DNA of 64,000 nucleotides, taken from an uncultured Lachnospiraceae bacterium (lineage in GTDB: Bacteria; Bacillota; Clostridia; Lachnospirales; Lachnospiraceae). Positions within the stretch are counted from its first letter, which is position 1; every line of letters starts with the position of its first letter. The translations under genes were made by a program, and so were the position numbers. The notes beneath the pieces were generated by a model. The model was not told where the DNA came from. It did not search any database and saw nothing but the letters and a program-made list of their open reading frames with translations. Of this stretch, positions 17,181 to 25,761 are shown in pieces. The stretch covers positions 62,001 to 126,000 of the forward strand of contig CACXUY010000002.1 of NCBI GenBank assembly GCA_902770965.1, in the 5' to 3' direction.

Positions 17181-19685
17181 TCAAGGATTCAGCCAATCCC
17201 TGATGTCCTCCACCATTCCTCCGAAGCCTTCGACCAGCCTGTCCCAACGGCCATAATACCCGTCATAACCCTGAGAATCTCTGCCTCCCGGGCTGCTGTC
17301 TCCGGCATTGGTGTCCCCGGCATCATTATCCCTGCCGGAATTATCATGGCTGTCCTGACTGCCCTCACTGTCCCGGCCACTCTGCCCATACTGTCCTTCC
17401 AAGCCGTTCTGATCACCTTGGCTTCCGATGTCGCCTGTATTGCTGCTGCCATCCGCCGCGTTCGGATCCTGCTGCCCATATCTTCCGAACCAGAACTGCC
17501 AGATGTTCGTGTGAGTGTGGCAGGTCTCCTGATCCGCGAAGCCTTCAGGAAGCACATACGCCTCGTCAGCCGTGCCGGGCGTGGCACTCTTCAGATATAC
17601 CTCAGTCTTCCTGGATGAGCAATAGTTGCCTGCCTTCTCTCCGCTTACCGCGCAAAGCTCTACGGCTACATGGCAGTCACATTTCCTGATAGGTTCCGTT
17701 CCGGGCACAAACAGCTCTTCCCTGACCATATTGCCGCAGACAGTCTTATCGCAGAGGCCGTCCACAGCACGCAGGCCGCACTTTGTACATATCTGGCATT
17801 TCACCAATGAAGCATCCGAATAAAGCGCCCTGTTCTCCCTGGGTTCATTCGCGTCACGCATGACCTCCTTCCACACAGCCTGCACATATTTGCTGCTGGG
17901 CTGAGAGGAATTATCGTCATAACCGCCCCACACGCCGCAGGTATAATAAGGAGAAAAACCTAAGAACCATGCGTCCCTGATCCCGGAGGTCGTCCCGCTC
18001 TTCCCGGCAAGGTTCATGCCCTTGAAATTCGCCGTGGTGCCTGTTCCCTTCTTCACCACGTCCTCCATGGCGCTGGTGAGAAGCGCGGCGGCGGCAGGGC
18101 TTACCGCTTCATGGCTCTCCTGTATGTTCTCCAGAACGACCTCGCCGTCGCGGTCCACGACCTTAGTGTAGTACACAGGTTCTATCCAGGAGCCGCCCCT
18201 TGCGATGGCGCAGTAAGCGGCGGTAAGCTCCAGATTCGTCACCCCGCCTGACGTGCCTCCCAGAGAAAGCGCCTCAACCCTGTCCGCTTCGGTCAACGAA
18301 GTCAGGCCGAAACGTGCCAGCTGGCTCCACACCTGATCCATGCCAACCATCTGGAAGCTCTTAAGCGCCACAATATTGTTCGAGTCGGTTATAGCTTCCC
18401 TGACCGTCTTCATACCGCCATATTTTCCGTTGGCGTTCACTATGTCCGTGCCGTCGCTGTAGGTATAGGGAGCGTCGTCTATCGCTGTGCCGAGGGTTAT
18501 AGTACCCTTCTCAAGACCGGCGGCATATTCACCGAGTATCTTGATGACAGATCCGGGCTGCCTGACAGCGCTCGTGGCGCGGTTGAAAAGCAGGCTCGCG
18601 TCCTTCTTCCCTCTCCCGCCTATCAAGGCCTTGACGTGACCGTTCTCATTCTCTATCACCACCATCGATATCTGCGCGTCAGAGTCATAAAGCCCGTCAT
18701 CATTTGCCGCTCTCTCGCAATATTCCTGAATCGCGGAGCTCTCCGTGGAATAGATAGTGAGTCCGCCCTTGTAGAGGAGATCCCAGGCTTCTTCTTCACT
18801 GTAGCCCTTTGCCTCAAGGTCGTCCACCAGCTTGTAGATGAGAGCGTCCTCGAAATACGACATGACCTCAGCTGATGTGCCTCTCTCCCTGATCTGCGCT
18901 ATCCTTTCATATACAGGGTCGGCGAGAGCCTCCGCCTTCTCCTCTTCGGAAATGTATCCGAGCTCCACCATCTTCGAGAGGACGTATCCCCTCCTCTCCT
19001 CATTTTTCTCAGGATTTTTCGCCGGATTATATCTTGTGGGATTCTTCGTAATGGCAGCAAGGACGGCACACTCCGACAGATCCAGCTGTGAAATATCCTT
19101 GTCAAAATAATATCTTGCCGCCGTCTCTACTCCCCAGTTGCCTCCGCCGAGGTTTATGGTGTTAAGGTAATTCTCAAGTATCCAGTCCTTTGACGCCTCC
19201 CTCTCAAGCCTGACGGCCAGATACATCTCCTGAAGCTTACGGTCGATCTTTTCCTTGATATCCTTCTCCTGTGTCCATCCGGTCAGTACGTTATTCTTTA
19301 TCAGCTGCTGTGTGATCGTGCTTGCTCCCTGAGAGAGTCCTCCCGACCTGATCCCCTTGATCAAGGCTCGGGCGATCCCCTTGGGGTCGATTCCCATATG
19401 GCTGTAGAAACGCTCGTCTTCTATAGCGACAAATGCCTTCTGGAGAAGATCCGGCATCTCCGAGAGCTGCACATATACCCTGTTTGATTCCTGGCCGCAG
19501 AGCGTGAGCACGATATTACCCGTGTCGTCCAGAACATATGAGCGGTAATTCTTCGGCGCAGCGTCGATGACGCTCACCTCAGGAGCGGCTGCCACGACGT
19601 ATATGCTGTATCCCACACCGCAAAGAGCTGCCACGAGCATAAGTGCCGTCAGCCTGACAAATAGTCTCTTCAAAAGCTTACCCAT
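17181..19685 (-). CDS. Class A penicillin-binding protein (glycosyltransferase/transpeptidase)
   Basis: 834 residues. One N-terminal membrane anchor (about 8-33), then a GT51 domain with AFVAIEDERFYSHMGID (catalytic Glu89) and GASTITQQLIKN. The transpeptidase has S379-V-I-K382 (RQPGSVIK), S435-N-N437 and K562-S-G. It polymerises and crosslinks peptidoglycan outside the membrane. The last 110 residues are Gly/Gln/Ser/Asp-rich and probably disordered, and a Cys-rich segment (CQICTKCGLRAVDGLCDKTVCG) sits between this tail and the transpeptidase. GGAGGTG precedes the ATG. Confidence 0.95.
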   Translation of the reverse strand: MGKLLKRLFVRLTALMLVAALCGVGYSIYVVAAAPEVSVIDAAPKNYRSYVLDDTGNIVLTLCGQESNRVYVQLSEMPDLLQKAFVAIEDERFYSHMGIDPKGIARALIKGIRSGGLSQGASTITQQLIKNNVLTGWTQEKDIKEKIDRKLQEMYLAVRLEREASKDWILENYLNTINLGGGNWGVETAARYYFDKDISQLDLSECAVLAAITKNPTRYNPAKNPEKNEERRGYVLSKMVELGYISEEEKAEALADPVYERIAQIRERGTSAEVMSYFEDALIYKLVDDLEAKGYSEEEAWDLLYKGGLTIYSTESSAIQEYCERAANDDGLYDSDAQISMVVIENENGHVKALIGGRGKKDASLLFNRATSAVRQPGSVIKILGEYAAGLEKGTITLGTAIDDAPYTYSDGTDIVNANGKYGGMKTVREAITDSNNIVALKSFQMVGMDQVWSQLARFGLTSLTEADRVEALSLGGTSGGVTNLELTAAYCAIARGGSWIEPVYYTKVVDRDGEVVLENIQESHEAVSPAAAALLTSAMEDVVKKGTGTTANFKGMNLAGKSGTTSGIRDAWFLGFSPYYTCGVWGGYDDNSSQPSSKYVQAVWKEVMRDANEPRENRALYSDASLVKCQICTKCGLRAVDGLCDKTVCGNMVREELFVPGTEPIRKCDCHVAVELCAVSGEKAGNYCSSRKTEVYLKSATPGTADEAYVLPEGFADQETCHTHTNIWQFWFGRYGQQDPNAADGSSNTGDIGSQGDQNGLEGQYGQSGRDSEGSQDSHDNSGRDNDAGDTNAGDSSPGGRDSQGYDGYYGRWDRLVEGFGGMVEDIRDWLNP

Positions 19686-19725
19686 ATGATATCCACCTCC
19701 TCAGCCTGTAATTTCTTTAGAAGTC

Positions 19726-19825
19726 CCTGAGGAATGGTTCCTGTCAGTCGAAAGCTTGCTTTCAGCCGAACGGTAACAATTCCGAAGGACAACCGGTATG
19801 AGCACGAAGCCGTGCGCCTTATCCG
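19726..19825. repeat. Family C fragment
   Basis: GGAATGGTTCCTGTCAG, AAAGCTTGCTTTCAGCC, CAATTCCGAAGGACAACCGG and TATGAGCAC match, mostly inverted, the 27.9-28.0 kb copy. Confidence 0.6.
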
Positions 19826-19917
19826 TCCCAAGACAACTGTCAATAATACCTTCTAAGCAGAAGCTCATTATCCTGCATTTTGACAGTTATCTTGTGGCAC
19901 TGAATAATCACAAAGGG
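19822..19917. repeat. Family B element
   Basis: CCAAGACAACTGTCAA and TTGACAGTTATCTTG form near-perfect inverted arms; CACTGAATAATCAC closes the right end. Confidence 0.8.
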
Positions 19918-20018
19918 AAGCATAGCTTCTATCCATGCTTCCCTAGTATCATACAAAAATGTGTTTATTGAGTGATAGCCATATTACATTTGCATTACTT
20001 TTTTGTGACGAATCCCTG

Positions 20019-21830
20019 TCAAATCTTAACAGGCGGACGGCCGGCGGCCTTTCTTAGCGCGTTGAACTCCATCTCGACCTTCGCCGCGGCCTCCTCCTCA
20101 GCAATACGTTCCTTGCGCGGAAGCGACGCGATCCTAGCAGCTTCCTTTTTAGCCGCCTGCACCTGCTTCCTCATCTCCTCTCGATAAGCCTGCTCGCCCT
20201 CTTCGAGGTGGATCTTCTCCTCAGCCGAGATATATCTCCGTCCCTCAGCTTGGGCCGCTGCTTTCTGATCGCACACAATCGCTATGTGGTCAAATTTGCT
20301 GAATTTCTCAACTCCCATGAAAATAAAGATAAATGAGATGCCCAGGTAACACAGCATCTCTCCTCCGATGAACACCCACGGCATAGCATGACGGAGAGCA
20401 GTGTTGGTCTGAAGCGTGGAGACGTCATAGTTCACGGAATTCAGCACCGCGTTCAGCACGCCCGTGGTGAGGCCGGTCATTCCGGCCATGATGGTGCCAT
20501 AGATAGTCATCGACAGGCCGTCTGTGCGGACGCCATGCAGGGCTTCCTGATGGTCGAAGATATCCGCCAGCAAGGCGAGCGACAGATACATCGCAGGAGT
20601 CGAGCCAAGGGCCTTGATCACAAATGAAATGGCGACAACTATGAAGCTATGCGGTGCTATCAGTCCTATCGACCCGCCCATCACAGCCACAGCGGCTCCG
20701 CAAAGAATAGCTTTGCTCTTGCTGCCGAGCTTCTTGGCCAGAGGAAGAGCGATTACCATGCCGATAGCTGTGGGAATCGCGCCGATGATGGCAAGGGTGC
20801 CATGCAGCTGTCCTCCGTAAGCGACCGTGTAATTGCCCATGGGATCAGAGAACATGGCTGTGCAGAAATAGTTCTGGGAAACGTTCTTTATCATTCCTCC
20901 GAACTGGTACAGGAAGAAGAACACCATCATGATGATCCAATAGCGATCCTTGAAGCAGATCGCTGCCTGAGTTCTTACCGGAAGCGATGCTTTATTCTCC
21001 GTTCCATTACCGATGGATTCCTCCGTGACACGCTCGCGGGTGAAGAGATATTCTAAGAGGACGCCGGCCAGATTGATCACGATCAGTACGATCACGAATA
21101 CCTTCCAGTGTAAGTATGAGACCTGAGCGTCGTAGATAGCAGCCCCCGCTTCATCCACGTAATACTGCACCACGCCAACATCATTTGTCACAGGCTTACC
21201 TTTACCGCTCATATCATAGACGAAAAGCAGATTCAGGAAAAAGGGCAGTATCATGCTCGTCAGGCCCATGGCGGCAAGCATGGTGGCATTCGACATGGTC
21301 GCCAGAAAACCGCGGTCCCTGCTGTTCCTGGTCGAAAGGCTGACGAGCGCCGCATGTGGCGTATAGTACATCGGATAGGCAAAAGCAAACCACAGGTTAT
21401 AGCCAATGGCAATGCAGACCAGTGCGCCGACGTGCCACTCCGTCCCCGTTGAACTATACGGCGAAAATACGAAGAGGAACAGCAGCGCAATGAGGCTGAT
21501 AGGTACGGACAACAGAAGCAGCGGTCTGGCCTTTCCCGCCTTCGAACGCATGCTGTCCATCAGCCTTCCCACCAAGATGTTGCCGATGACGACGAAGACC
21601 ACAGATACTACGGGAAGCCAGGTGAAAAATGTGCCCGCCCAGCTGTTGATATGGAGCACGTCAGACATATACTTGTTGAAATAGTTCGACAGCACCGAGT
21701 TTGTCAGCAATGCCAGAGTAGGACCCGCCAAATATCCTATCACGCCCTCAGGTATCAAGGTGACATGGTTCTTCCTGATCATGCCAGGCGGCAGCTTGTC
21801 GAAGATACTGCTCTCATGTTTCCTGCTCAT
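20019..21830 (-). CDS. GPH-family (MFS-like) sugar:cation symporter
   Basis: About 603 residues from the ATG at 21830, which has AGAAGAGG seven bases upstream; an ATG 13 codons earlier lacks a ribosome site. About twelve helices. The order (LPPGMIRKNHVTLIPEGVIGYLAGPTLALL, then NILVGRLMDSMRSKAGKARPLLL and WFAFAYPMYYTPHAALV) fits glycoside-pentoside-hexuronide symporters. The last 90 residues form a charged, probably coiled-coil cytoplasmic tail rich in Glu, Lys and Ala, long for the family. The GH3 beta-glucosidase gene lies 0.7 kb upstream on the same strand, so a beta-glucoside is a reasonable guess for the substrate. Confidence 0.82.
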   Translation of the reverse strand: MSRKHESSIFDKLPPGMIRKNHVTLIPEGVIGYLAGPTLALLTNSVLSNYFNKYMSDVLHINSWAGTFFTWLPVVSVVFVVIGNILVGRLMDSMRSKAGKARPLLLLSVPISLIALLFLFVFSPYSSTGTEWHVGALVCIAIGYNLWFAFAYPMYYTPHAALVSLSTRNSRDRGFLATMSNATMLAAMGLTSMILPFFLNLLFVYDMSGKGKPVTNDVGVVQYYVDEAGAAIYDAQVSYLHWKVFVIVLIVINLAGVLLEYLFTRERVTEESIGNGTENKASLPVRTQAAICFKDRYWIIMMVFFFLYQFGGMIKNVSQNYFCTAMFSDPMGNYTVAYGGQLHGTLAIIGAIPTAIGMVIALPLAKKLGSKSKAILCGAAVAVMGGSIGLIAPHSFIVVAISFVIKALGSTPAMYLSLALLADIFDHQEALHGVRTDGLSMTIYGTIMAGMTGLTTGVLNAVLNSVNYDVSTLQTNTALRHAMPWVFIGGEMLCYLGISFIFIFMGVEKFSKFDHIAIVCDQKAAAQAEGRRYISAEEKIHLEEGEQAYREEMRKQVQAAKKEAARIASLPRKERIAEEEAAAKVEMEFNALRKAAGRPPVKI

Positions 21831-21949
21831 CCATTTTCCTCTTCTTTTATACCTCTCTTGAAACATCATGAAACGGACTTACAGCATCATTTCTTTTCTC
21901 CCTGTGATCAAAGCCGTATCTGCCGCTTTGAAATACGTTTTTGATATAT

Positions 21950-22060
21950 GGCCTTACTGCGCGGTTTTCATTTGCAACTTTCTCATATGTGGTCTTGCTG
22001 CGTGGTTTTCATTGGCAACTTTCTCATATGCGGTCTTGCTGCGTGGTTTTCATTTACGCC
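21950..22060. repeat. 41-bp tandem repeat, about 2.7 copies
   Basis: The unit runs CTTTCTCATATGTGG, TCTTGCTGCGTGG, TTTTCATTGGCAA with a few substitutions. It lies upstream of the GPH start on the minus strand. The unit is not a multiple of three. Confidence 0.85.
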
Positions 22061-22090
22061 TTGTTTTGCGTCATATGTGCACCTGCCTGC

Positions 22091-22273
22091 TCAGAGAGAA
22101 TCACTTTTCTTGAGCGACAGAATGAAATCAGCCAGAAAATCGACGCATATTATTGCGAATATGGTCCCCCAGACCATATGCCCTCCTGAAAAAAGCCAGA
22201 AGGTCAAGCAGGCTGCTATAAGTGTCAGCACACAAGCCAATACCGGCGATATACCATTTGCATTCTTGTACAT
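22091..22273 (-). CDS. Small protein with two membrane helices
   Basis: 60 residues. Two hydrophobic stretches (about 8-27 and 32-50: SPVLACVLTLIAACLTFWLF and MVWGTIFAIICVDFLADFI) and a short Lys/Ser tail. GAGGAG lies eight bases before the ATG, which supports real translation. Not recognised. It sits between the GPH symporter and GH3 genes on the same strand and could be a small membrane subunit of the symporter, but nothing in it shows that. Confidence 0.6.
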   Translation of the reverse strand: MYKNANGISPVLACVLTLIAACLTFWLFSGGHMVWGTIFAIICVDFLADFILSLKKSDSL

Positions 22274-22303
22274 ACCATTTTCTCCTCGCTTAACCTTTAT
22301 TTG

Positions 22304-22527
22304 TAATTATTCAGCACCCCAAAATAACTGTCAGAATACAGGACGAAGCGCTTGCGCTTCAGACGTATTATAACAGTTTTCCTGAGGCGGACAAGGCGCA
22401 CATCCTCTCTGTCCGCCCCGCAATGAGGGAGGCAATCGTATAGCATCCGGCGGTATCCCCGCCCGTCCCTGGCCGCCCCACAACGAGAGATGCACAGCAT
22501 ACCGAGTCTTGGGTGCTAAATAATTAC
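22304..22527. repeat. Long family B element with both ends (about 224 bp)
   Basis: The left end is AATTATTCAGCACCCC and the right end is GGGTGCTAAATAATTAC, terminal inverted repeats of about 16 bases. Inside are AATAACTG/AACAGTTTT arms and GC-rich palindromes. It ends just after the GH3 stop codon. Confidence 0.8.
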
Positions 22528-22529
22528 CC

Positions 22530-24959
22530 TTATTTAATCTTCTTCGACTCCTTGATGACCTTCTGCTGCTCGAAAAAGCCTCCTATGAGTCCGACCACTC
22601 CTTTGCAGAACGCCACCCCGTGACCGTTGATGATCTGCACGATACTCTCGCACATCTTCTGCGATACCATGCCGCCCGCCATCTTCCCGATAGCCCTGAA
22701 AGGCATGTTGTAGATAAAGATGATGTTCAGGTCAGGCTTGCCCTTCTTGATCGACTTATTCAGCATGGAAGTCATAACCTTGTATGCCAGCCTTGCCTTG
22801 AGGCTGCGCGCGTAATACAGCTGGCAGATGGCATCATTCATCTGAAGAGTTCCAGACCAGCTGCCATCGGGAATGGGATGTCCGAGGAGCTTCTCGAACT
22901 CAGCATCGCTGATGTTCTTAATATCTCCGTTCTCGTAATGAGGAAGAGTCCCTGTTCCCTTAGCGGGCTCAGCCCCGGTTCCTTCCACAGACACCGTGCC
23001 GCAAAGACGGATGTCCGCGACGCTTGCGCCGACCATCACCTCATACTCGCCCCCGTCTATCTCAAAACGGTTCGTCTTCTCGTTGAAGTAACGGAAGGCC
23101 TTATCGTCAAGCTTTATGGTGACCTCTTTGCTCTCGCCCGCCTTCACAAAGACCTTGGCAAAGCCCTTGAGCTCTTTCGCGGGACGGTATACGGAAGGCT
23201 TCCTGGCAGAGATATAAAGCTGCGCCACCTCCGCTCCGTCCATCTTGCCTGTGTTCTTGATCGTAAATGAAGCTTCCTTGTCATTGACCTTCAGACCCGA
23301 ATACTCGAATGTAGTGTAGCTAAGACCGAAGCCGAAGGGGAAGAGAACGGGCTTTTTGACCGTCTCAAAATACCTGTATCCCACATACAGGCCCTCGCGG
23401 TATTCCACGGTGCGCTGGGCCGCGGGGAAATAAGGCGCAGATGACACGTCCTCATAAGCTATAGGATAAGTCTCGGACAGCTTTCCGCTGGGGTTGATCT
23501 GACCTAAAATCACTTTCAGGACAGCGGAAGCTCCTGCCTGGCCGCAAAGATAACCGTGGACCATGGCCTTGCACTTGTCAAGCCAGGGCATCTCCACAGC
23601 GCTTCCTGCCGACATGACCACGACCACATTGGGGTTGACGGCCGCGACTGCCTCAAGAAGGTCGATCTGGCTCTTAGGCATCTTCATGTTCGGACGGTCA
23701 AGCCCTTCTGATTCGCTGATCTCATCAAGCCCGAGATACAGGAGAACCACTTCGGCGTTTCTGGCAAGCTCAACGGCCGCGGCCCGGAGGATGGGGTCGC
23801 CCTCTCCCGCTCTGGGATAGCCCTTCTCAAAGCCGATTACCTCCAGAGGGAAATCTTTGACTACGTCCATCGTGGAATCCAGCCTGGTGGGATTGACCAC
23901 GGAGGAGCCTGCGCCCTGATATCTGGGGGTCTGTGCAAAATCACCTATAATGGCAACCCTGGTCTTCTCTGCCAGAGGAAGTATGCCGCCGTCATTCTTG
24001 AGGAGCACTATGCTCTCCTCGCTTGCTTTCATGGCCATGGCGTGATGAGCGTCTGCGTCAAACTTCTTGCCCTCGAAGGCCTTTACCGCTTTATGGGTGC
24101 TGAACACCACATCCAGCAGTTCATCGACGCGTCTGTCAACAAGCTCCTCGCTGATACGGCCTTCCTTGATAGCCTCCATGAGCTGTCTGGGTGAATCTCC
24201 GCCAGTAGTCGGCATCTCAAGATGGGAGCCTGCCCTGACACCCTCGACGAAATCGTTGTTCGCGCCCCAGTCAGATACCACAAAACCGGAGAAGCCCCAC
24301 TCGTCCCTCAATATTTCCTGAAGGAGATGCTCATTCTCATTGGCGTACACGCCGTTGATAAGGTTGTAGCTTGACATTATGGACTTAGGATCGCTCTCCT
24401 TCACCGCGATCTCGAAGGCCGTGAGGTAGATCTCACGGAAGGTACGCTCGTCCATGACGGAGTCACTGGCCTGACGGCGAAGCTCGGTATTGTTAGCGGC
24501 GAAATGCTTCGGGCACGCGGAGACGCCGCTCTTCTGGATTCCCCTGATATAACCCGCGGCTATCTTTCCGGCAAGATAAGGGTCTTCACTGAAATACTCG
24601 AAATTCCTGCCGCATAGAGGATTGCGCTTGATGTTCATGCCAGGACCCAGCAGCACCGCGACATCCTGACAGGCCGCCTCTTCACCGAGATGCTCGCCTA
24701 TCATCTCTCCCAGCTCAGGATCCCATGAATTCGCGATGGTCGCCGCAGTCGGGAAGCATGTCGCCGGGACTGAACCGTTCAAGCCCAGCTGGTCACCGGC
24801 ACCCTCCTGCTTTCTGATACCGTGAGGTCCGTCAGAAAGATTGATGCTGGGGATACCCTTTGACTCAACGCTCACGGTCGACCAGAAATCTTTGCCTGAC
24901 AAAAGGCTGCACTTCTCCTCTATCGTGAGCTTCTTTATTATATCGCCGTGTTTCATCAT
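22530..24959 (-). CDS. GH3 family beta-glucosidase
   Basis: 809 residues with no signal peptide, so cytoplasmic. It begins with the GH3 barrel (SDGPHGIRKQ, ATIANSWDPEL, GRNFEYFSEDPYLAG, KHFAANN). GFVVSDWGA gives nucleophile Asp230. The second alpha/beta domain includes GSSVVNPTRLDSTMD and VVVVMSAGSAVEMPW. A fibronectin III-like domain (about 560-650) follows, then an extra C-terminal segment of about 140 residues absent from minimal GH3 enzymes. It removes terminal beta-linked glucose or related sugars. GGAGGAGGG precedes two adjacent ATGs. It probably works with the GPH symporter encoded downstream. Confidence 0.92.
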   Translation of the reverse strand: MMKHGDIIKKLTIEEKCSLLSGKDFWSTVSVESKGIPSINLSDGPHGIRKQEGAGDQLGLNGSVPATCFPTAATIANSWDPELGEMIGEHLGEEAACQDVAVLLGPGMNIKRNPLCGRNFEYFSEDPYLAGKIAAGYIRGIQKSGVSACPKHFAANNTELRRQASDSVMDERTFREIYLTAFEIAVKESDPKSIMSSYNLINGVYANENEHLLQEILRDEWGFSGFVVSDWGANNDFVEGVRAGSHLEMPTTGGDSPRQLMEAIKEGRISEELVDRRVDELLDVVFSTHKAVKAFEGKKFDADAHHAMAMKASEESIVLLKNDGGILPLAEKTRVAIIGDFAQTPRYQGAGSSVVNPTRLDSTMDVVKDFPLEVIGFEKGYPRAGEGDPILRAAAVELARNAEVVLLYLGLDEISESEGLDRPNMKMPKSQIDLLEAVAAVNPNVVVVMSAGSAVEMPWLDKCKAMVHGYLCGQAGASAVLKVILGQINPSGKLSETYPIAYEDVSSAPYFPAAQRTVEYREGLYVGYRYFETVKKPVLFPFGFGLSYTTFEYSGLKVNDKEASFTIKNTGKMDGAEVAQLYISARKPSVYRPAKELKGFAKVFVKAGESKEVTIKLDDKAFRYFNEKTNRFEIDGGEYEVMVGASVADIRLCGTVSVEGTGAEPAKGTGTLPHYENGDIKNISDAEFEKLLGHPIPDGSWSGTLQMNDAICQLYYARSLKARLAYKVMTSMLNKSIKKGKPDLNIIFIYNMPFRAIGKMAGGMVSQKMCESIVQIINGHGVAFCKGVVGLIGGFFEQQKVIKESKKIK

Positions 24960-24983
24960 ACCCTCCTCCAGTTATTGATTTGT

Positions 24984-25058
24984 TATTATTCAACACCCCA
25001 AGAAAACTTTTAGAATACAGGACGAAGTGCTTGCACTTCGGACGTATTATAACAGTTT
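24984..25058. repeat. Family B element
   Basis: TTATTATTCAACACCCCAAG, then GAATACAGGACGAAG, and GTATTATAACAGTTT. Closest to the left part of the 22304 copy, which shares the GAATACAGGACGAAG segment. Confidence 0.8.
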
Positions 25059-25063
25059 GATAT

Positions 25064-25690
25064 TCATCGATGGAACGTCACAGACTCCCCATCCTCCTGA
25101 CCGTCAACCACGATCTTCCAGATCAGCTCTCCCTGATAGTAGCTGATATGACCTTTTCCGTCGGCTGACACAGGCTCTGCGTCCGTTCCTGCTTCACCTG
25201 CGGCGGGAGCTTCACGATATACACAGCCTTCATAAGACATGCCGCCCATGGCCTTGTCCCATTCGCCGGTGAAGCTCCAGGTCTTTCTGACATCTCCCTC
25301 GACTCTCGTTATCTCCCAGTCGTACAGCTCCTCGCCTTTCTCAACGACAGTGAGCGTATATCCGCCGTCATTGAGCCATGTGCCGCTGACATCAAAATCC
25401 TCTCCTCCGTTAAGACCCTCGATGATTCCTTCCTGCATCCCTTCTATCTGGGACAGGATGTCGTTTCCGCCGGTCACCCAGCTCACGTCGTTCGTCATGA
25501 TGCCGAAGACATCCTCGAATGCCTCACTGAGCTGCTGGTCCACCTCGTTCAGTGCCTCTATAGTCAGCTCCTCAAGAGAATCCACCTGCTTCGTCTCAGT
25601 CACTCCGCCCGAGGAACCACAGGCTGTGATCGAGAACACCATTGACATCGCGGCGGCGGCGATCATCATCTTCAAATAAATATTTTTCAT
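25064..25690 (-). CDS. Lipoprotein of unknown function
   Basis: 208 residues. Signal peptide with lipobox ITAC (Cys24), then an acidic helix-like stretch (EELTIEALNEVDQQLSEAF) and a beta-rich C-terminal half (FDVSGTWLNDGGYTLTVVEK, WEITRVEGDVRKTWSFTGEW) that resembles a small lipocalin-like or META-type barrel. No family is firmly recognised. It shares strand with the next lipoprotein gene upstream, 71 bases away, and both may be made from one message. Confidence 0.6.
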   Translation of the reverse strand: MKNIYLKMMIAAAAMSMVFSITACGSSGGVTETKQVDSLEELTIEALNEVDQQLSEAFEDVFGIMTNDVSWVTGGNDILSQIEGMQEGIIEGLNGGEDFDVSGTWLNDGGYTLTVVEKGEELYDWEITRVEGDVRKTWSFTGEWDKAMGGMSYEGCVYREAPAAGEAGTDAEPVSADGKGHISYYQGELIWKIVVDGQEDGESVTFHR

Positions 25691-25761
25691 TGTTATACCC
25701 CCAGTTTGCTGTTGACCAAAGTGTCATTAAAAAGATCTTCTGCGACGTTCTGTCCATCAGG

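Larger units (their letters stand above)
19686..20018. other. Gene-free stretch with two dispersed repeats
   Basis: Holds a family C fragment (19726-19825) followed by a family B element (19822-19917). No convincing promoter for the PBP gene was found among the repeats. Confidence 0.5.
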
